Shown here one piece after another: positions 42,893 to 56,259 of a stretch of DNA of 64,000 bases. Position numbers and translations under genes: made by a program. A model generated the notes under the pieces. The model was given only the letters and a program-made list of their open reading frames with translations, did no database searches and had not been told where the DNA came from. Position 1 is the stretch's first letter; each line of letters opens with the position of its first letter. Source of the stretch: Hormiphora californensis. Its lineage: Eukaryota > Ctenophora > Tentaculata > Cydippida > Pleurobrachiidae. The stretch covers positions 934,501 to 998,500 of the forward strand of contig CM035353.1 of NCBI GenBank assembly GCA_020137815.1, read 5' to 3'.

Positions 42893-45800
42893 TTATTTGA
42901 CTTTATGAGATTTCCTCTCCCTACTCGCATCTCCTATTCTATCTTTCTTCCTTTCCTTGGACTTCTCCAGCTGACGGATTTTCTCCTGAATTCGCTTCTG
43001 GTCTTGCATTCGCTTCTTGTCCTCGTGTCTTTTACGTCTCGCCTCAGCAGCCTGGAAAAAGGGGAAAGAATATATAATATTGATTGGACAGTACAGTGCG
43101 GGAACCCTGATTTTATTGTCTTGCTAGACCCTCCATCTTACTGCACTGTAAAGGAGGGTCAGAACATAATATTCGAGCAACAAGGGTGGCAACCCGCTAA
43201 ATAAAAGGGAGGGGATAATATAGATAAACCATCCCTCCGAAGAGAGCGGGGTTTATCAAAAGTCAGGGCGGGAGGGGGAATTATCTACAGCGTGGGGGTT
43301 ATAAACAGCGATTTTACTACCGGAATCAAACAGGTGGCTGTGAAAATAATATCAAATCGTGGCACTTACATGGCCAGGATACATGGTGTGTAACAGGGAA
43401 TGCCAAATGTTAGCACGGGGACGACCCGAAAAAGTGATTTATAATTACCTCACTATCGGTGGAACTGTCATCATGAGAAGATACAGAAACCCGCCTTCTT
43501 GAACGATGCTTATTGTGCCTCCTGGGAGAGGTATCAGACCCTGACAGGGATCTAGATCGGTGCTTTTTACTCCTACTGTACCTAATGGGGTATGTGTTAG
43601 AGCAGTCGTAATATCACAGTAGAATTAATCTCTCCCCCACCCCTCGTTTAAACTTTAATCAGTGTGTACAAAACACTACTACTAACTACCTACCTATCAT
43701 TTTTACGCCGAGGACTGGCCGGACTATATCTTTTCCTGCTAGGACTGTGTTTTCTCCTCCCATTCTTGTATCCCATCCGATCCATTCTTCTGAGTCTTCC
43801 CACTTTCTCTACTATGATGTTCCACGGGTGAGCCATCCTTTGAGGTTTCCTTTTCAGGAACAGGAGAGTAGCTCGGGGTGGATTTAATCACTGAATCCTT
43901 TAGATCCTTCTTAGTTTTCTCATTGAAAGACTTCTTTAGCTCGTATGCTTCCTTCGCAGGCATTTATAGCACGGTCAAGTTTTGCAGTGTCCGGTCGTGG
44001 TAAAGTGTACAGAGTCATGATCGTCTCCGATATTTCAGTGCATGTCTCTTGAGAGCAGTCAAGTAGCTCATACCAGGGGGGACTCTCAGGAAGGACAACC
44101 TGAGAAAGGGTTTAACAGGTTGTAACTTTGTAAACAGCTATGAATTGTAAAATATAAATAACGTCCCAGCCTGTCCAAAACTACTTCCTACCTTTTTCAT
44201 CCTGGCAGCCAGCCAGATACAAGCACACCCAATCTGGTCAGGGGTGTATCGGAGAAACACATCAGTCTTCAGACTATCATTCATGAAGTTCCACGCCACT
44301 TGGATTAGCTCAGTATTCTGCTTCTGTTCCAGAATCAGTGCAAGAACAATAATAATAATCTTGTGGGGATATTTCACGTGCACGCAGAACCCCAGCTCCT
44401 GGAGAGAGAGAGAGAGGTTGGATGGACTGGGGGGTGAGTGGGATTGAGTGTTCCAAGCCCCTCTCTCTCTCCCTCCATCAGCCGGACGCTTTGTTACACA
44501 GAGTTACACGCGCGCGCAAAAGCGAATTGATGGCAATTGCACTTTTCCTCATCTTGTAAGGGCTATTTTGCTAGTCGCGCAGGGGATATTGCAGAATCGT
44601 CCCACCATTCTAGACACATGACGCAGAGATTTACAACAACTCTATAATACTGCTGCTGTGTATCCGGCAGCGTCATCCCCATCCGTCACTTGGTAGTGTC
44701 ACACCTGAAGATATTCCGATGAGTGTAGCTGTGTATGTGTGTAGGGTTGTGTACACAGTTCAACACACGCTGGGGACTGCTTACCGGCTAGGAGGACGGA
44801 GAGAGAGAGAGGCCTGCCCTCTGTGTATAACACTCACCGACCAGTTGAGAGGCGATTTGTAATGTCACCTCTCTGTAAGAAATAATGCGTTAAATCACAT
44901 TCTTTCAGAAAGGTTCGGGTATTTTGTAACACCCTGTATGAGTGTCATGCTTACCTTGAGAAGACGACGTTCAGCTTTGATAATATCATTCTTCATTTTG
45001 ACATAGAGAGAACCGGTAAAATCAAGGGGTACAACCGGCCTGAATAAAGTAGGTTAGAATGGAGGGGAGGAGACCTGGGTAACAACAACAATGGAGTGTT
45101 TAAACAAAGAGTTAGTAAGGTCCTTGGAATAAACCAAATTATGTTGCTAAACGGTTTTCTAGTCTGTTATTTTCTTGCCTGATTAAATATATCAGATAAT
45201 TATTTTCATGATGTGTATTAATACCCCTATGATATGTTATTAACCTCCCCAATAGCAATATATTCATTCGGGAACCGACCGAATCAGGAAATACTAGTCC
45301 CTGATTGGCTGATAACCAGTCACGTGACCTAAATAACGAGTTCTGATTGGTTGTTTACTCACTTTTTCTCCTTGTGTTGTTTGTAGTGATGGAAACAGTT
45401 GATGATATCCCGTACTCTCCTAGGATGCTCTTCCACCTTAGCAGCCAAGAATACAGCCGCCATTGCCAGGTGCTGCGGGGGATTTAGGGGTGATATTAGG
45501 TGCTGCGGGGGATTTAGGGGTGATATTAGGTGCTGCGGGGGATTTAGGGGTGATATTAGGTGCTGCGGGGGGATTTAGGGGTGATATTAGGTGCTGCGGG
45601 GGGATTTAGGGGTGATATTAGGTGCTGCGGGGGAATTTAGGGGTGATATTAGGTGCTGCGGGGGGATTAAGGGGTGATATTAGGGGCTGCGGGGGGATTA
45701 AGGGTGATATTAGGTGCTGCGGGGGGATTAAGGGGTGATATTAGGTGCTGCGGGGGATTCAGGGGTGATATTAGGTGCTGCGGGGGGATTAAGGGGTGAT

Positions 45801-47123
45801 ATTAGGTGCTGCGGGGTGATTAAGGGGTGATATTAGGTGCTGCGGGGGGATTTAGGGGTGATATTAGGTGCTGCGGGGGATTGAGGGGTGATATTAGGTG
45901 CTGCGGGGGATTTAGGGGTGATATTAGGTGCTGCGGGGGGATTTAGGGGTGATATTAGGTGCTGCGGGGGATTTAGGGGTGATATTAGGTGCTGCGGGGT
46001 GATTTAGGGGTGATATTAGGTGCTGCGGGGGGGGGGTTAGTTCCGGTTAGTTGCCTTGCTATCATCTCAACGAAAGAGACACAAAGAGAGACATTATCAA
46101 TTTGATCCTTACCTCATAGTTATGTATCACCATCGACTTCACAAGATAAAACCTGTGAAACAAGATCTGGGCTGTAGCAGTGGCAACTTGGGGTAGCTGT
46201 AGGAGGACACCTGCACATTGTATCAGCTCACAGCCAACTATTCTGATGTCTCGCTCATCCTCCGCACTGATGCCATCACCCCGAGATGGTGTGTCTGAAA
46301 CCTGAAACCAAGAGGGAGAGAGGGTTAGGAGAGAGGGTTAGGAGAGGGAGAGAGGGTTAGGAGAGGGAGAGAGAGGGTTAGGAGAGGGAGAGGGGGTTAT
46401 GAAACCTGTCAAGAGGGGGGGAGAGGGGGTTAGGGAACCTGTCAAGAGGGAGAGAGGGTTAGGAGAGGGAGAGAGGGTTAGGAGAGGGAGAGAGGGTTAG
46501 GAGATGGAGAGAGGGTTAGGAGATGGAGAGAGGGTTAGGAGAGGGAGAGAGGGTTAAGAGATGGAGAGAGGGTTAGGAGATGGAGAGAGGGTTAGGAGAT
46601 GGAGAGAGGGTTAGGAGATGGAGAGAGGGTTAGGAGATGGAGAGAGGGTTAGGAGATGGAGAGAGGGTTAGGAGATGGAGAGAGGGTTAGGAGATGGAGA
46701 GAGGGTTAGGAGATGGAGAGAGGGTTAGGAGATGGAGAGAGGGTTAGGAGATGGAGAGAGGGTTAGGAGATGGAGAGAGGGTTAGGAGATGGAGAGAGGG
46801 TTAGGAGATGGAGAGAGGGTTAGGAGATGGAGAGAGGGTTAGGAGATGACTAATGAATTGTTTAGGCTAGACCTTCTTGTGGTGCAGTGGGAAAACTAGT
46901 TTAAACCTTCTGCGGACTCATAAAATTTAAAAACATGAAGTGATCTAGGATAATTAATAAATGCCTGGTTCAACAAGATATAATATAATGTTTGTTTCCA
47001 CTTATTTCTACACGTACTATTATTTTAACACTGTACCTTTTTAGAGTTTTGCAGTATGTTATCACAAGACAAGATGATATGACCGTAGTCTGTCTTGTGC
47101 TGCCCGTCCACGAACACAGCCAT
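42893..47123 (-). CDS. CCNL1: Cyclin L, 8 exons, needing two +1 shifts
   Basis: Cyclin partner of CDK11 in transcription and splicing control, nuclear speckles. Exons (minus strand): 47037-47123, 46113-46301, 45363-45472, 44955-45039, 44192-44398, 43694-44099, 43449-43581, 42893-43051; 457 residues if two bases are skipped. Cyclin box 1 holds [20 protein letters not shown], then [59 protein letters not shown] and [11 protein letters not shown]. The C-terminus is RS-like ([29 protein letters not shown]) and ends in a Lys/Glu helix. Exon 43694-44099 is 406 nt and fits its neighbours only with two +1 skips: near 43950 (AAT GCC-T GCG) and by 43740 (TCC-TAG). Introns carry two large minisatellites and a family A MITE at a donor. 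Confidence 0.9.
43114..43185 (+). mobile_element. MITE family B in a cyclin L intron
   Basis: Has TTGTCTTGCTAGACCCTCC and, further on, TGTAAAGGAGGGTCAGAACA followed by TAAT. The ends correspond to those of the family B elements at 11577-11641 and 15267-15336, but the flanks show no clear duplication. Confidence 0.55.
45269..45358 (-). mobile_element. MITE family A at the donor of cyclin L exon 45363-45472
   Basis: On the gene's strand the intron begins GTGA and then runs straight into GTAAACAACCAATCAG, the family's internal sequence. The first ~18 bp of the element are missing on this side. The other end is CGGGAACCGACCGAATC. Confidence 0.75.
45470..46036 (-). repeat. Acceptor-bearing minisatellite (~30 bp x ~19) at cyclin L exon 45363-45472
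   Basis: On the sense (minus) strand each unit reads CCCTAAAT then CCCCCGCAG then CACC: a branch-point-like word, a C tract, an AG, and the first four bases of the exon. The unit next to the exon is the real acceptor (exon starts at 45472), and about 18 decoy copies lie upstream. Confidence 0.85.
46310..46855 (-). repeat. 19-bp minisatellite (~28 copies) upstream of cyclin L exon 46113-46301
   Basis: The sense-strand unit is CCTAACCCTCTCTCCATCT: CTAAC branch-point word plus pyrimidine tract. The array starts about 10 bp from the acceptor at 46302. The units nearest the exon vary (CTCTCCCTCT); the distal ones are nearly identical. Confidence 0.85.
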
Positions 47124-47260
47124 CCTACAATGGGAATGTTGTTACATCATAGTGGTGGATTGATAGCACACACCGACAAAACAATAAGAATTAAATTCGT
47201 TTCAGATGATCAAAACTCAAACTTGTGTGCAAAATATAAATACAAAACATTAAAAACATG

Positions 47261-48979
<1,719 letters not shown>

Positions 48980-49099
48980 CTGTGTGCAAATGAAAATGTT
49001 GAAGTTTACACTTTGATGGCGAAAAACTTCCTGGAAGACGAAGTGTAATTTTTGGACGTGCCCCGATAGAAAACCGGGTCGATCAAAAGACAAAAAGAC

Positions 49100-50319
49100 T
49101 TCGAAATTTTGTAAATTATTTTAAACTTTTAAGAAAACAAAAGTACAGCCCAATTCTTTAGGCGAGGAGTAAATTTATAGCCCTGTCGGTATCATAGGAA
49201 AAGATGCAGTTTGGGGAAACAAGTTTGGGGGATCAAGTTTCAAAATTTGAAAATTTCAGGAAAGAAAAAATAAAATTTCAAACAAAATTTCATCATATCA
49301 ACACTTTATTGTATCGCGCGCGGCGCGGCACTATAAAGCAGCATAAAGTAATAGTTTACGCGCGCGGGCACTAAAATTACATAACAGGTAATATACCGAT
49401 TCGGACAAAATAGCACTAATTAGCGGTGTTAATAACGCTAATTAGCGGTGTACAGTACAGTACAGTACAGTACAGTACAGTACAGTACAGTACAGTACAG
49501 TACAGTACAGTACAGTACAGTACAGTACAGTACAGTACAGTACAGTACAGTACAGTACAGTACAGTACAGTACAGTACAGTACAGTACAGTACAGTACAG
49601 TACAGTACAGTACAGTACAGTACAGTACAGTACAGTACAGTACAGTACAGTACAGTACAGTACAGTACAGTACAGTACAGTACAGTACAGTACAGTACAG
49701 TACAGTACAGTACAGTACAGTACAGTACAGTACAGTACAGTACAGTACAGTACAGTACAGTACAGTACAGTACAGTACAGTACAGTACAGTACAGTACAG
49801 TACAGTACAGTACAGTACAGTACAGTACAGTACAGTACAGTACAGTACAGTACAGTACAGTACAGTACAGTACAGTACAGTACAGTACAGTACAGTACAG
49901 TACAGTACAGTACAGTACAGTACAGTACAGTACAGTACAGTACAGTACAGTACAGTACAGTACAGTACAGTACAGTACAGTACAGTACAGTACAGTACAG
50001 TACAGTACAGTACAGTACAGTACAGTACAGTACAGTACAGTACTGTACTGTACTGTACTGTACTGTACTTTACTGTACTGTACTGTACCATCAGCATTAT
50101 ATATAAGGTAAGCGGTAAAGGTTGACCCGTTTTCTGATGATTTTAAACTGCTTTTGGCTATAACTTAACCATTTCTTGGCCAATTTGCAAAATCTTCAAA
50201 TGAACTCAAGAAAATCAAGATCAACAAATCAATCTGCAATTCAAGGTAACAAACACTTTATCAGCTAACATTTATATGATTTAAACACACACTAACAGCA
50301 CAAAAATATGATGTTGTTC
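49100..50319. other. Intergenic region dominated by a pentanucleotide array
   Basis: Sequence between the DDX41 5' end and the sulfotransferase 3' end. Apart from the array at 49451-50088 it is AT-rich, with a GC-rich CGCGCGGCGCGG patch at 49315-49365 and a direct repeat TAATTAGCGGTGT at 49417 and 49439. No gene is seen. Confidence 0.6.
49451..50088. repeat. (ACAGT)n array of ~118 units with a short inverted tail
   Basis: An essentially perfect 5-bp repeat from 49451 to 50041, then about nine units of the complementary phase (ACTGT) to 50088. The end can therefore fold back on the array. The unit has no stop in any frame on either strand, which creates long VQYST/VLYCT frames that are not genes. 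Confidence 0.95.
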
Positions 50320-51889
50320 CTATTCAAAATAAGATCTCAGATCCATCTGTGCGTGTCCTACTCTACCAATCAGATCCCTCACTCTCCTATCAACAGCAGC
50401 AACATTCTCCGCAGTGAGTTTAGTCTTGCCTGCCCCACTCTCACCCACCGTATTAGCAGATACCTCCTTGTGTGTCCCACGCATCTTATCAAAACTTGTC
50501 GCCTCGATCACCCTTCCTATCTCATCCGGGGTGAGGGAGGGGTGTCCTAGAAAGGTATTTATTTTGGAAATTGTTGCCTCTGTCTCCTGTTTTAGATCCT
50601 CGTATTTCACGTAGAGAGTGGGGTAGTTGTGGGTGTTGGTTAGGTATCCCTCGGTGAAGGAGCTCCAGTCGGTTGGACCTGGGATTGAGCCGTGCAGGTA
50701 CACCTGTGGAAAGGGTTGATTTGATTGATTTGATTGATTGATTGAATGATTGATTGATTTATTGATTGGGTTACACTTTTATAACTGCTTGTGAGATTGT
50801 ATGTTAATCATCTTGCCTTGTTCGACCCTCCTTTCCCGCGCCCCAAAATCATCCGACTTATTTTGTCAAGTTAGCATTAACATTCCTATTTCCTAGTTTT
50901 TACCTTTTCTAGTTAATTAATTGACAAAAATCCAAGCTTTACCTTGTCCCCAAAGTAACTATCAGTAAAATCCTGGAGGTTGTCAGTGGTCACGTGGTCA
51001 GCAAAGCGTCCCTTGATGTCACCGAACAGTGAGCAGATCATGTCTTTAGGGTCCCGTACTACAAATATTATCTGAGAAAAAACACCATTTTTGGGTATAT
51101 ATCGTGTGACAAACATACCATATTTGGGCATGTTGTACCTTGCAGTGGTTATTTGACGAGAGAAACCCACATTCCTCATAGTATGCATGTGTTTTTAGAA
51201 TCCTGGGGGACTGGACGGCCTCCAACATTTCTTCCACGTCTCCATCCCTGAACAAGTACTGCTCCAAAAACTCTCCCCCCTTGCCGACCTCCGTTGTGAG
51301 ATGGTGTTGGGTGGTGTTGCTAGGGTGATGGGTGGTGTTGCTAAGGTAATGGAGATGTAACTGACGGACTATCTCTATTGTCCATGTCGTGCCGCTTCGT
51401 GGAAAGGTAGCAACTAGCACATCGTCAGGTCGGAATTTTATAGGAATATTTACTGGGGGAGTAGGGTTAGTGATGCCTTGCTCGCCAGGACGGGGAACGG
51501 GAGCCCCATGGCACCCACCCCTTACTGGCTAGTGCTTCGCACTAGCCAGCGTCCTCCCAGAAGAAGAAGAAGATGCCTTGCTCGACCCTGTTTCCCGCGC
51601 CCCACCCGAAGGTTGACATGTTCATTGTTCCCAGTCTGTCGGCGCAGGCCGCAGACTGCGTAGCATGGCAACCCGAAGGAGGGTCGGTTAGAACATAACA
51701 AACCATGCCCTAGTTTAACATATTTCGTAATTTCAGGAAACCATATTTTGGTATATGTATCACGTGACAAGCACACCGAGTTTGGGCAAATAATTCCCAT
51801 GTTCTTTGTTTACCGGGTTTCAGTGAGTTGTCTCCAGCAGATCGTGTTGTTGACCAAGACTTCTTCTCTGCTTCGGCGAAATCAGCCAT
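50320..51889 (-). CDS. Cytosolic sulfotransferase (SULT family), 4 exons
   Basis: Transfers sulfate from PAPS to small hydroxyl or amine acceptors. Exons (minus strand): 51814-51889 (ATG at 51887-51889), 51139-51452, 50943-51071, 50320-50703; 300 residues, normal for the family, phases consistent. 5'-phosphosulfate loop TFPRSGTTW at about residue 42; ILKTHAYYEE; 3'-phosphate region IIFVVRDPKDMICS; SFTEGYLTN and YPTLYVKYEDLKQETE; C-terminal RGTHKEVSAN then VGESGAGKTKLT in place of the usual RKGxxGDWK, so the PAPS-binding C-terminal loop is divergent. The acceptor substrate cannot be predicted. The intron 51453-51813 holds a family B MITE and a perfect 11-bp hairpin. Confidence 0.88.
51525..51549. 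repeat. 11-bp perfect hairpin with 3-nt loop
   Basis: CTGGCTAGTGC, TTC, GCACTAGCCAG, followed by a GAA/AGA run. It lies in the first sulfotransferase intron. Confidence 0.75.
51572..51700 (+). mobile_element. MITE family B, long copy in a sulfotransferase intron
   Basis: Starts TGCCTTGCTCGACCCTG, has CCCGCGCCCCACCC, and ends GGGTCGGTTAGAACATAACAA. An extra ~45 bp with GGCGCAGGCCGCAGACTG lies inside. A partial copy of the same family (TTGCCTTGTTCGACCC) is at 50814-50850. Confidence 0.6.
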
Positions 51890-52671
51890 GTTCTAAAAAT
51901 CATTATCATAACAAGCTCGTTATATGGCTTGCCATAACAAGCTCGTTATATGGCAATTTGTAATATATCAAACTGAGAAAGAAACTGCAGGTGCGAAACG
52001 TGGGCACGTCGCACCCCTTATGTCGCTCCTCAAGTGCGAAACATAATCATATTACATTGGCTCACATGATAAAAAACATGGCCTGCGGAAGAGAATAAAG
52101 TAATTCGATATTTTAAGTAAGGAGCTGGTTAGGAATTATGTTTCAAAATCCAGAACATGGCCACCTGTACAAATTGGAGTACGACTGAGTTACTGGGGTC
52201 TCCCCTATATTTTCCATCAAGGCTTGCATGAAAATACTATCAGAAAAGACCAAGAATCAGTCGGGTGGCTCATCTATCATACTGGTGTTATATTGGTGTT
52301 ATATTGGTGTTATATTGTTGCTTAGAAACAGTCTGGCACCGCTGATCATGTTAGATTGATAATTGATAATTGGATGCTTGGGGGAAAAGGGTTTTGCTTG
52401 CCCAGTAAATCCCTTGCACGGGGTTCCGGTAAATCTGGGTTCCGGTAAACTGTTTACTAAACCGTCGTTGAGTAATTAATTCAGGAGGTCGTGCGGTGTG
52501 AGATGGTTTTATTTTACCCCACTCTATATTTGTCTAACCAAAATCGAAACCGTCAAGTGAAGCACACTGAAATTGATCCAATATATAACCGGCGATTTGG
52601 AGCATATGTTATACCTATTACATACGTGCAGACGTCTTGACTATTCCTAATTTATATATCCATACTATATG

Positions 52672-52945
52672 ATTAGATGACTGGTTAAAATGGTCTATTA
52701 CTTTTTAGTGCACGAGGCCGAAGGCCGAGTGCTCTAAATACAACAATAATGAACCGAGACCGACAGGTCGAGGTAGATCCTTTTACTTAGCTGCCGAGCC
52801 TGCGAGGCACGCTAAGTGTAACTACTGAGCGAGCCTGCGAGCTCTGTAGTTGTACTTTTGGGCCGAGCCTGCGAGGCCTAAAAGTGAAAGAATCTTTAAC
52901 ATTATTGTTGTGTAATAGAGCATGTAAAAGCAGTCATCTAATTTT
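52672..52945. repeat. Cluster of nested hairpins with a repeated GCCTGCGAGGC core
   Basis: The outer arms ATTAGATGACTG / CAGTCATCTAAT and the next pair TGCTCT.AATACAACAATAAT / ATTATTGTTGTGTAATAGAGCA enclose three hairpins in a row (52786-52816, 52821-52850, 52854-52885). Each has CGAGCCTGCGAG at its top and its own distinct lower stem. A fourth, GCACGAGGCCGAAGGCCGAG, sits at 52710-52732. Confidence 0.8.
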
Positions 52946-52964
52946 ATTAGATGATTTTGGAAAC

Positions 52965-53014
52965 AAACTGAGTGAAAGAGATAAAGATTGAGTGAGAGAG
53001 AGAGAGAAAGAGAA

Positions 53015-53067
<53 letters not shown>

Positions 53068-53234
53068 TGTGCAGTAGTCACTACTGCACAGTGCACACTG
53101 CACACGCCCTAACCCTTATCTTTTCTTCCCCTCTGCAACTATAGGTCACGTGATCGTCACGTGATGGCACCACACCAATGAGCGTCCTGCATCTGCTTTC
53201 CCTCTCTGCCTTCGATTCTCTCTTTCCAAACCAA

Positions 53235-53298
<64 letters not shown>

Positions 53299-53301
53299 TT
53301 A

Positions 53302-53339
<38 letters not shown>

Positions 53340-54345
53340 CATGTAGGGGAGGTTTTGAAGTTGTGGGGGCCATTTTTTGGCCAAAATTTTTTGGTCACGT
53401 GACCACTGACCAGTCACGTTATATGACATACCCCGAGTTTTTTATTGGAAACTTTTATAGACTAGCGCACCCATTGGGTGCGCCTCAAGTAAGGGCTTTC
53501 TAATAACCCATCCGGCTTCGCCGGTTGGTTTTTTTCGCCCCTTTCAACGTCAATAACACGGTTGCCATGGCAACTGAATTGGTAACTATGGGGACTGGCA
53601 TGTCAAAAGTCATTCAAAAATATTAACAAACTTCCACTGGAAGTTCCAAAAGTGTGAATGACAGCTTTACAGCTTTGGTCACATAAAGTATTTTATGAAG
53701 GAGCACTGTCGCGTAGATACCGCCTAACGAACGACTTCGACGACGTTCATCTCCAAATTATAATAGAGATTGGGCGAAGCGATAGCTGAGCCCGGAAAAA
53801 ATTTTTGAGTTTTATACCAAAAAGTCGCCATTTTCGTCAAGAACGAGTCGTTATTGACGAAAGTCGAAGACGGCGACTTTTTGGTTTACTTACTAACGGT
53901 CCACAGACCCAATCATCCAGTAAGGCCTGTCAGAGCATTGGCCTGACCCTACTCTCATTTCTTCAAGAGCGTGCGAGAACTGTGGTCAGAGCATTGGCCT
54001 GACATAGTAAGGCCGGAGTGGGAGAAAAGGGTGGGAGAGAGACATTTATCGGTGAGATAAGAGGGTCATCAGTGAGACGAGAGTGGTAGAAATCAAGAAT
54101 AGTTTGGGTGTTAGCAAAGATTGCCAGGAAGAGAGAGCAAGATATACGATATTAGGGAGGATAGAAAAGGTCTACCCCGATAACCGAAGCCGTTCCCATG
54201 CTCACAAGAAAGGCGAGAAGCCTAGCGAAAACCAGTGTAAGGTAGTGAAATTCAATGATTGGGGATCCAAACATCCAATTTTGTATGGGCGACCGAAAAA
54301 GTTGCGGGGGCCATAGCCTACGTGGCCCCCGCGTCCCCTACATGC

Positions 54346-54400
<55 letters not shown>

Positions 54401-54425
54401 AATCTTTATCTCGTTCACTCAGTTT
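52965..54425. repeat. Inverted repeat ending in GA/CT microsatellites
   Basis: The left end CAAACTGAGTGAAAGAGATA with a following GA run (52990-53065) is matched in inverse by a CT run (54348-54395) and the complement of that end (54390-54425). A second CT tract lies at 53240-53335. Between them are scattered short palindromes. No coding frame. Confidence 0.6.
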
Positions 54426-55101
54426 GTAATGTTTGTAATGTTCACACTGTGTGCGTGTGACTAGAAAGTGTTTAATTTTTCACATACCACTGCAGCGGTA
54501 TTTTACTTTATAATTACTAGTGTTTTTGCAGTGGTCTAAAATTTCACAGTACACTTTAACCACCGGAAACGGTGTACTGTGAAAACTTAGATAACCGGTT
54601 AAAATTGTCTAATATAAACTATAAAAAAGGGGGGGGGGGGCGTCTAATGACATTGCCCTGCTAATTTCCCACATCAATTATCCAATTATCGTGGGCACAC
54701 AATGCCTGTGAAAATTCAATTACAGACGCCCCCCGTCACCACTCTCACATGTGTGTTTAGAGCTGTAGCAGCAGTACTATATCTGATACATACACGTGCA
54801 CTTTTTGACATGGCGGGGGGACACACCTTCTACAGCAGCTGCAATGGGTGTGTATAATATGAGAAGCTCGTGCATGCCGTACACTTTTTTACACGTGCAT
54901 TATTCCACACGTGCATCACTCAGATTTCTAGCTTTCCATTCTAGCTACCCAACCCCTCGCTCCTAAGAAACTGATGACAATAGTAATTGAAGGTGCTTGC
55001 CTTCGCGACGGGCCCAATGAAGTATCCGTTTTTGATGCCAATGGAAATTGGTTTTAAATTCTATGAATTTTAGTTTTACATTGATTCTAACATTGTATAT
55101 A

Positions 55102-56259
55102 CCGTGTGGGGCAATAAAAATGCCCCCCCAAGTCTACCATAGTTCCAGATATCGTGGAGCGCTAAAATTTGGCACAGTAACTCTATGAGACAAATAAATA
55201 ACTTGGCCAAAATTTCAGACCTCTAGCTCAAAATTCATTTTTTTGATCGGAATGAACATTGTCATTCATTCCAAGAAAAATATATTTTCGGTCCAGAATG
55301 TAACAGTCCGTCATACACATGTTTATATGGAATTTTGTGCTCGTATTTTCTGTCAGAATCTGTATAACACGCACGTGAATTTGAGCCGCGGCGCGGCGCA
55401 TCTGCACGTGCGGGTTTTCCAGAGAGAGTGAGAGACGAACGTATAACGTTAATGTGCGTCTCTCTCTTTAATCTCGCACGTGAATTTGAGCCGCGGCGCG
55501 GCGCATCTGCACGTGCGGTTCTTCCAGATAGAAATTCCAAATAGAAATTCCAGATAGAAATTCCAAATAAAAATGTGTATGACGCCGTGTAAGCAATTAT
55601 CTTTGGCTATCGATTAGCTTTCCAATGTGACCAAGATCATCTAAATTGGGCAACCACAAGAGACACAGTGTCATGTTTCTTAAAGTTAGTCAGGTCATGT
55701 GATCCTCACCGAATCGTTGATTATCTGGGATTGCTAATCGAGCCAAGGGGCAGAGGAATCTCGTATCAAGGCCGCTAATGAGGTATGTGTACCAATACAG
55801 GGTAATGTGATTCGAGGAAAGAGGACATTTATCAAAGAGCTACAGATCTCATGACCAATCAGCATCGTCATCCCTCATTAGTAGCCGTGATACGTGATTC
55901 TCTACCACTTAGACCGATTCGTAATACTGAACGCTCAACGATTCGGTGAGGATCACATGACCTGACTAACTTTAAGAAACATGGCACTGTGTCTCTTGTG
56001 GTTGTCCAATTAAGCTGATTTTGGTCACATTTGACAGCTAATCGATAGCCAAAGATAATTGCTTGAATTCTGGACCGAAAATATATTTTTCTTGGAATGA
56101 ATGGCAATGTTCATTCCGATCAAAAAAATGAATTTTGAGCTAGAGGTCTGAAATTTTGGCCAAGTTATTTGTCTCATAGAGTTACTGTACCAAATTTTAG
56201 CGCTCCAAGATTTCTGGAACTATGGTAGACTTGGGGGGCATTTTTATTGCCCCACACGG
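55102..56259. mobile_element. 1.16-kb fold-back element, TA target, nested palindromes
   Basis: The outer arms (about 55102-55299 and 56067-56259) start CCGTGTGGGGCAATAAAAAT and are flanked by TA. A second arm pair lies inside (about 55593-55713 and 55936-56062). The centre has two direct copies of a GC-rich block starting GCACGTGAATTTGAGCCGCG, separated by a GTTAATGTGCGTCTCTCTC segment shared with the element at 33433-34221. Confidence 0.85.

Noticed and set aside
45470-46855. CRISPR-like regular repeats
   Set aside because: Units are contiguous with no spacers, the host is an animal gene, and the repeats match splice-site sequence.
49426-50125. Long open frames VQYST.. and VLYCT.. on both strands
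   Set aside because: They arise because a 5-bp repeat without stop codons is open in every frame. There are no start or regulatory signals and composition is identical on both strands.
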